Assembly: GCA_964195715.1 (NCBI GenBank)
Contig: CAXMRU010000091.1
Location: 1 to 9,441, forward strand
Source of the DNA: Benthicola sp964195715
GTDB lineage: Bacteria > Gemmatimonadota > Gemmatimonadetes > Palauibacterales > Palauibacteraceae
Reading direction: 5' to 3'
Length of the DNA: 9,441 nucleotides
The translations under genes were made by a program, and so were the position numbers. Under the pieces are notes generated by a model. It was not told the origin of the DNA. It searched no databases and worked only from the letters and a program-made list of their open reading frames with translations. Below are positions 5,948-9,441 of the stretch, piece by piece. Each line of letters begins with the position of its first letter. Within the stretch, counting starts at the first letter, position 1.

Positions 5948-7228
5948 CTAGAGCACCAGCTCGAGCGGATTCTCCAGCATCGCCTTGAAGGTCTGCAGGA
6001 AGCGGGCGCCCGTAACGCCGTCGATCACCCGGTGATCACACGACATCGTGACCCGCATGCGATGCCGGACCTGGATCTCGCCATTCACGACGACCGGTCT
6101 CTCGATCGTGCTGCCCACGGCCATGATCGCCGCCTCGGGTGGGTTGATGATCGCCGTGAACTGGTCGATGTCGAACATCCCGAGGTTGCTGACCGAGAAC
6201 GTGGCGCCCTGGTACTCCTCGGGCAGAAGACGCTTTATGCGGGCGCGGGCGATCAGCTCGGCAGCCTCCGCCGAGATCTGCAACAGACCCTTCCGGTCCG
6301 CGGCCCTGAGCACGGGAGTGATGAGCCCGTCCTCGATTGCCACGGCGATCCCGATGTCCACCGACCCGTGCCGGCGGATCGTGTCGTCCTGCCAGGAGGC
6401 GTTAATCTCCGGATGACGCGCGAGGGCCTCGGCCGCCACCTTCACCAGGATGTCGTTCACTCCGATCTTCCCGGCCTCCAGGCGCGCGTTCATCGCCTTC
6501 CTCAACTCGAGGACGCGCCCCATGTCCACCTCGGTGGTGAGGAAGAAGTGGGGCACGGGACCGATTGAACTGACGAGCCGCTTCGCGATCGCCTTCCGCA
6601 TCTGCGATGGCTCCAGCGTCTCGTCCACGAGCCGAGGCGGACCGGCAGGCGTCGTGGGCTGAGCGGCCGCGGGCGTCGCCGCCGGCAGCGGGGCGGACAC
6701 ACCCGCCGCGATCGCAGTCTCGACGTCGCGCTTCACGACCCGGCCGCCGGGTCCGGATCCCGTGATATCGGACACTCGAAGGCCCGTTTCGTCCGCCATC
6801 CGCCGCGCGACAGGCGAGGCCTTTGCCCGGCCGGGTGCGACCGGCTCTGGTGCGGGAGGCGGTGCGGCTGGCGGAGCCGGCGGCACGATGACCTCCTCGA
6901 CCGCGGACATATCCTCTGCGGGCGGGGCCTCGACGGGCGTGCCGGACGCAGCGGCCTCGGCTTCGGCCAGGAGCGCCGAAATGTCCTCGCCCTCCTCGCC
7001 GATGATTCCGATCAACGCGCCCACGGGCACCGTCTCACCCGCCTGGACCAGGATCTTGAGCACGACCCCGCCGCCCAAGGCCTCGATGTCCATGTTGGCC
7101 TTATCGGTCTCGATCTCGGCCAGGAGGTCGCTCGCTTCGATGGTGTCGCCCTCCGCGACCTTCCACTCGAGCAGCTTGCCCTCCTCCATCGTCGGGCTGA
7201 GCTGCGCCATCACCACTTTCGTTGCCAT
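5948..7228 (-). CDS. pdhC: pyruvate dehydrogenase E2, dihydrolipoamide acetyltransferase
   Basis: E2 forms the structural core of PDH and transfers the acetyl group from lipoamide to CoA. The 426-residue protein has one lipoyl domain at 1-80 (LSPTMEEGKLLEWKVAEGD, ETDKANMD with lipoylated Lys43). An Ala/Pro-rich flexible linker covers about 95-134. The peripheral subunit-binding domain is at about 136-172 (KASPVARRMADETGLRVSDI, GSGPGGRVVKRDV). A second linker leads to the catalytic domain at 205-426, which carries SNLGMFDIDQFTAIINPP and the active-site motif SCDHRVIDG with His399 and Asp403. Many E2 proteins carry two or three lipoyl domains; this one carries one. The ATG is one base past the pdhB stop (TAGaATG) with GGAG just upstream, so translation is likely coupled. 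The upstream E1 genes favour PDH over other 2-oxoacid complexes. Confidence 0.96.
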   Translation of the reverse strand: MATKVVMAQLSPTMEEGKLLEWKVAEGDTIEASDLLAEIETDKANMDIEALGGGVVLKILVQAGETVPVGALIGIIGEEGEDISALLAEAEAAASGTPVEAPPAEDMSAVEEVIVPPAPPAAPPPAPEPVAPGRAKASPVARRMADETGLRVSDITGSGPGGRVVKRDVETAIAAGVSAPLPAATPAAAQPTTPAGPPRLVDETLEPSQMRKAIAKRLVSSIGPVPHFFLTTEVDMGRVLELRKAMNARLEAGKIGVNDILVKVAAEALARHPEINASWQDDTIRRHGSVDIGIAVAIEDGLITPVLRAADRKGLLQISAEAAELIARARIKRLLPEEYQGATFSVSNLGMFDIDQFTAIINPPEAAIMAVGSTIERPVVVNGEIQVRHRMRVTMSCDHRVIDGVTGARFLQTFKAMLENPLELVL

Positions 7229-7229
7229 T

Positions 7230-8213
7230 CTACTCCAGGTAGCAGACGTGCTTGACGGCGTTCACCACGGCGTCGGCGTCGGGCACGATCAGTCTTTCGA
7301 GGGCGCGGGCGTAGTGCATCGGCACGTCCAGTCCCGACACGCGGGCTACCGGCGCGTCCAGGTCGTCGAACGCCTCACGCTGAATGTCGTCCACCACCTG
7401 CGCTCCAATGCCGGCCACGGGCCAGCCCTCCTCGACGACCACGGCTCGATTCGTCTTACGCACCGAGTTCACGTACGTGTCAAGGTCCAGCGGACGGAGG
7501 CTGCGGAGATCCACGACTTCGGCCTCCACCTCGTGCTCGGAGGCCAGCACTTCGGCCGCCTGCAGGGCCACGTGCACCATCTTGGAGTGGGTGACGATCG
7601 TCACGTCCTCTCCCGTGCGCTTGATGTCGGCGACCCCGATCGGAACCAGGTGCTCGGTGTCCGGGACCTCGCCCTTCACGTTGTACAGCAGCTCGCCTTC
7701 GATGAATACGACCGGGTCTTCGTCCCGGATCGCCGTCTTGAGGAGGCCCATCGCGTCGCCCGGCGTCGCCGGGGCGCACACTTTGAGCCCCGGAATGTTG
7801 GCATACCACGGATCGGGCACCTGCGAGTGCTGCGCCGCAAGCTGCATAGCCGAGCCGCCCGGTCCGCGGAACACGATGGGCACAGTGAACTGGCCGCCCG
7901 ACATGTGCCGCAGCTTGGCCGCCGAGTTGACGATGGCGTCGTACGCCAGCAGCGCAAAGTTCCACGTCATGAACTCGACGATCGGCCGGAGGCCCGCCAT
8001 GGCGGCTCCGACACCGAGGCCGGCGAACCCGTTCTCGGCAATCGGCGTGTCCCGCACGCGCATCTCGCCGAACTCCGCGAGCAGGCCCTTCGTGACTTTG
8101 TACGCCCCATCGTACTCGCCGACTTCCTCGCCAAGGATGAAGACGCTGTCGTCGCGCTGCATTTCCTCGCGGAGCGCCCGGTTCAGGGCCTCGCGGTATG
8201 TGATCAGCGCCAT
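7230..8213 (-). CDS. pdhB: pyruvate dehydrogenase E1 component, beta subunit
   Basis: With PdhA this forms the alpha2beta2 E1 that decarboxylates pyruvate on thiamine diphosphate and reductively acetylates E2 lipoamide. The 327-residue length is typical. Family motifs include ITYREALNRALREEM at 4-18, ILGEEVGEYDGAYKVTKGL at 26-44, RDTPIAENGFAGLGVGAA at 54-71 with the cofactor-contacting Glu60, and GGSAMQLAAQHSQ at 119-131 with His129. Near the C terminus are DLRSLRPLD at 235-243 and VVVEEGWPVAG at 258-268. The ATG at 8213 overlaps the end of pdhA by ten bases, and GGAGGG lies four bases before it. It is followed by pdhC after one base. These tight junctions fit equimolar synthesis of the two E1 chains. 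Confidence 0.97.
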   Translation of the reverse strand: MALITYREALNRALREEMQRDDSVFILGEEVGEYDGAYKVTKGLLAEFGEMRVRDTPIAENGFAGLGVGAAMAGLRPIVEFMTWNFALLAYDAIVNSAAKLRHMSGGQFTVPIVFRGPGGSAMQLAAQHSQVPDPWYANIPGLKVCAPATPGDAMGLLKTAIRDEDPVVFIEGELLYNVKGEVPDTEHLVPIGVADIKRTGEDVTIVTHSKMVHVALQAAEVLASEHEVEAEVVDLRSLRPLDLDTYVNSVRKTNRAVVVEEGWPVAGIGAQVVDDIQREAFDDLDAPVARVSGLDVPMHYARALERLIVPDADAVVNAVKHVCYLE

Positions 8214-9253
8214 GCGTCCCTCCGGTCCAGGCCACCCCGGAACTCGTCGGCGTACACGTTCGAGTAGATCTCGTCGGGGCCTGGCAAGGGACTGGCCTCA
8301 GCGAACTCCGCGGCCCGCTCCACCTCGGAGATTACCTCGGCATCGAGGTCCTTGTATTCCTCGTCCGTCAGCAGTCCGGCCTTTTCCATCCGCTCCGCGA
8401 GGCTGTTGATCGGGTCGTTCTTGCGTTCCGCCTGCACCTCCTCTCGCGTCCGGTACGTGCCGTGCGCCGGATCGGACATCGAGTGGCCCAGGTAACGGTA
8501 CGTGCGCGCCTCGATGAACGTGGGACGCGAGGTTTCCCGGGCGCGCTTTACCGCCCGCGTCATGGCATCATGGACGGCCAGGACGTCCATCCCGTCCACC
8601 TGCTCGGCCTTCTTGCCCTGGTAGGCGCAGGCCCGCATGAACAGGTCGTCCACCGCCGCCACCCGATCGATGTCGGTGCCCATGCCGTAGGAGTTGTTCT
8701 CCACGATGTACACCACGGGGAGTTCCCACTTGGCCACCATGTTGAACGACTCGTGGAACGGCCCCCCGTTCACGACCGAGTCGCCGAAGAAGCACAGGAC
8801 GACCTGGTCGCCGCCTCGATACTTGATCGCGTAGCCCACGCCGGCCGCGAGCGGAAGGTGGGTGCCGACGATTCCGTGGCCGCCCATAAAGTTCACGCTG
8901 CGGTCGAAGATGTGCATCGACCCGCCGGCGCCCCGAGAAGTCCCACCGCTGCGGCCGTACAGCTCGGCCATCACCGCTTCCGAGCTGACGCCCCGCACCA
9001 GAGCCTGGGCGTGGTCCCTGTACGCCGTAAACACGTAGTCGTCCTCACGCAGGGCCGTGATGGCCCCCACGCCCACGGCCTCCTGGCCAACATACAGATG
9101 GCAGAAGCCGCCGATCTTGCCGGTCTGGTAGGCTTCGGCTGTCTTCTCCTCGAAGCGCCGCGAGAGCACCATCCAGCGGAGCATCTCCAGCAGCTTCTCG
9201 CGGGGGATGCCCTCGAGCTCCCGCTGCATGATCTCGTCTTCCGTCTTCGCCAA
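8204..9253 (-). CDS. pdhA: pyruvate dehydrogenase E1 component, alpha subunit
   Basis: This 349-residue subunit binds thiamine diphosphate and magnesium. Motifs seen are GGFCHLYVGQEAVGVGA at 48-64, YRDHAQAL at 78-85, SRGAGGSMHIFD at 106-117, GGHGIVGTHLPLAAGVGYA at 124-142, and the cofactor motif GDSVVNGGPFHESFN at 157-171 ending in VENN at 184-187. The active-site loop YRYLGHSMSDPAHGTYRTRE is at 252-271. Two positions differ from the common form: the GDG of the magnesium motif is GDS (Ser159), and Leu254 replaces the first His of YRYHGHS; residue variation at the latter is common in bacteria. The start is TTG at 9253, supported by AAGGAG (9262-9267) eight bases upstream. The two-chain E1 with SMSDP and YRT/RE is typical of pyruvate rather than branched-chain enzymes, and the lipoate genes around it agree. 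Confidence 0.96.
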   Translation of the reverse strand: MAKTEDEIMQRELEGIPREKLLEMLRWMVLSRRFEEKTAEAYQTGKIGGFCHLYVGQEAVGVGAITALREDDYVFTAYRDHAQALVRGVSSEAVMAELYGRSGGTSRGAGGSMHIFDRSVNFMGGHGIVGTHLPLAAGVGYAIKYRGGDQVVLCFFGDSVVNGGPFHESFNMVAKWELPVVYIVENNSYGMGTDIDRVAAVDDLFMRACAYQGKKAEQVDGMDVLAVHDAMTRAVKRARETSRPTFIEARTYRYLGHSMSDPAHGTYRTREEVQAERKNDPINSLAERMEKAGLLTDEEYKDLDAEVISEVERAAEFAEASPLPGPDEIYSNVYADEFRGGLDRRDAWR

Positions 9254-9261
9254 CGCTTCTA

Positions 9262-9267
9262 CTCCTT
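9262..9267 (-). promoter_or_regulatory. ribosome binding site that fixes the pdhA TTG start
   Basis: AAGGAG on the minus strand lies eight bases before the TTG at 9253. No ATG or GTG upstream competes with it, and the protein then begins at a sensible family position, so the rare TTG start is accepted. Confidence 0.75.
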
Positions 9268-9301
9268 ATGGACAGCGGGCCGATGCCGACGCGTGTTCGC
9301 G

Positions 9302-9441
9302 TCAGGCGATGCCGGCACGCGCCCTCAGTTCCTCGATCTGCTCCCTCGCGTGATAGCTGCTCCGCACCAGCGGTCCGCTCTCCACGTGCAGGAAGCCCAT
9401 GTCCTCACCCAGCTCTTTCCAGGCGGCGAATTCCTCGGGCG
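9302..9441 (-). CDS. lipA: lipoyl synthase, C-terminal part (partial)
   Basis: LipA is a radical SAM enzyme that inserts two sulfur atoms into protein-bound octanoate, made by LipB, to give lipoate. Only the last 45 residues are present; the radical SAM cysteines lie beyond the right edge. The tail is diagnostic: PEEFAAWKELGEDMGFLHVE leads into SGPLVRSSYHA. The Arg-Ser-Ser-Tyr motif is the LipA C-terminal signature that binds the auxiliary iron-sulfur cluster through serine. The TGA at 9302-9304 is 48 bases before the pdhA start and the genes share direction, so lipA is probably upstream in the same transcript. Together with lipB it encloses the PDH genes. Confidence 0.93.
   Translation of the reverse strand, partial: PEEFAAWKELGEDMGFLHVESGPLVRSSYHAREQIEELRARAGIA

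Noticed and set aside
6762..8267. A 501-codon plus-strand open frame opposite pdhC and pdhB
   Set aside because: It is antisense to two unambiguous genes with full sets of catalytic motifs. Its translation is low-complexity and His/Arg-rich, as expected of a shadow frame in GC-rich DNA.
8493..8495. Leu254 in PdhA as a lost active-site histidine
   Set aside because: The conserved His of the GHSMSDP motif is still present (His257). The residue before GHS varies widely among bacterial E1-alpha chains.
1..9441. Mobile elements, tRNA-borne integration site or CRISPR array
   Set aside because: There is no transposase, integrase, direct-repeat array or duplicated tRNA 3' end near the tRNA-Glu gene.

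Overview
The window comes from a GC-rich bacterial chromosome that often uses GTG and TTG start codons and clear Shine-Dalgarno sites. Gene content is mostly core metabolism. The overall style (separate E1-alpha and E1-beta subunits, E2 with one lipoyl domain, very high GC) would fit Gemmatimonadota or a similar phylum, but that placement is inference. No mobile element, integrase, phage gene or CRISPR array was seen.

Left part (1-660). The 3' end of an unrecognised plus-strand gene (1-141) is followed by a gene-poor stretch. It holds one possible small membrane protein on the minus strand (178-375). Next comes a complete minus-strand tRNA-Glu(CUC) unit: near-consensus promoter (684-711), a short palindromic leader (663-677), the tRNA (587-659), and a strong intrinsic terminator (545-584) starting two bases after the tRNA.

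Middle-left (831-1858, plus strand). Two genes overlap at a GTGA junction: a four-helix DUF2231-like membrane protein and a hotdog-fold acyl-CoA thioesterase with a basic C-terminal tail. They converge on the end of the large minus-strand operon, with only 21 bases between the facing stop codons.

Right part (1880-9441, minus strand, read from high to low coordinates). One long, tightly packed gene row runs: lipA (partial, enters from the right edge), pdhA (E1-alpha), pdhB (E1-beta), pdhC (E2), lpd (E3), lipB, sdaAB, sdaAA, and a 49-residue two-helix membrane protein. Gaps are -10 to 61 bases and several junctions look translationally coupled. The row makes biochemical sense. SdaAB/SdaAA turns L-serine into pyruvate, and the pyruvate dehydrogenase complex turns pyruvate into acetyl-CoA. 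LipB transfers octanoate to the E2 lipoyl lysine, and LipA inserts the two sulfurs. The operon therefore encodes the complex, the enzymes that mature its cofactor, and a pyruvate-producing enzyme. Its promoter lies beyond the right edge, and no intrinsic terminator was found at its left end.

I do not see a clearly undescribed system. The items most worth a second look are the serine dehydratase and small membrane protein appended to the PDH-lipoate operon, and the self-contained tRNA-Glu unit with its hairpin leader.
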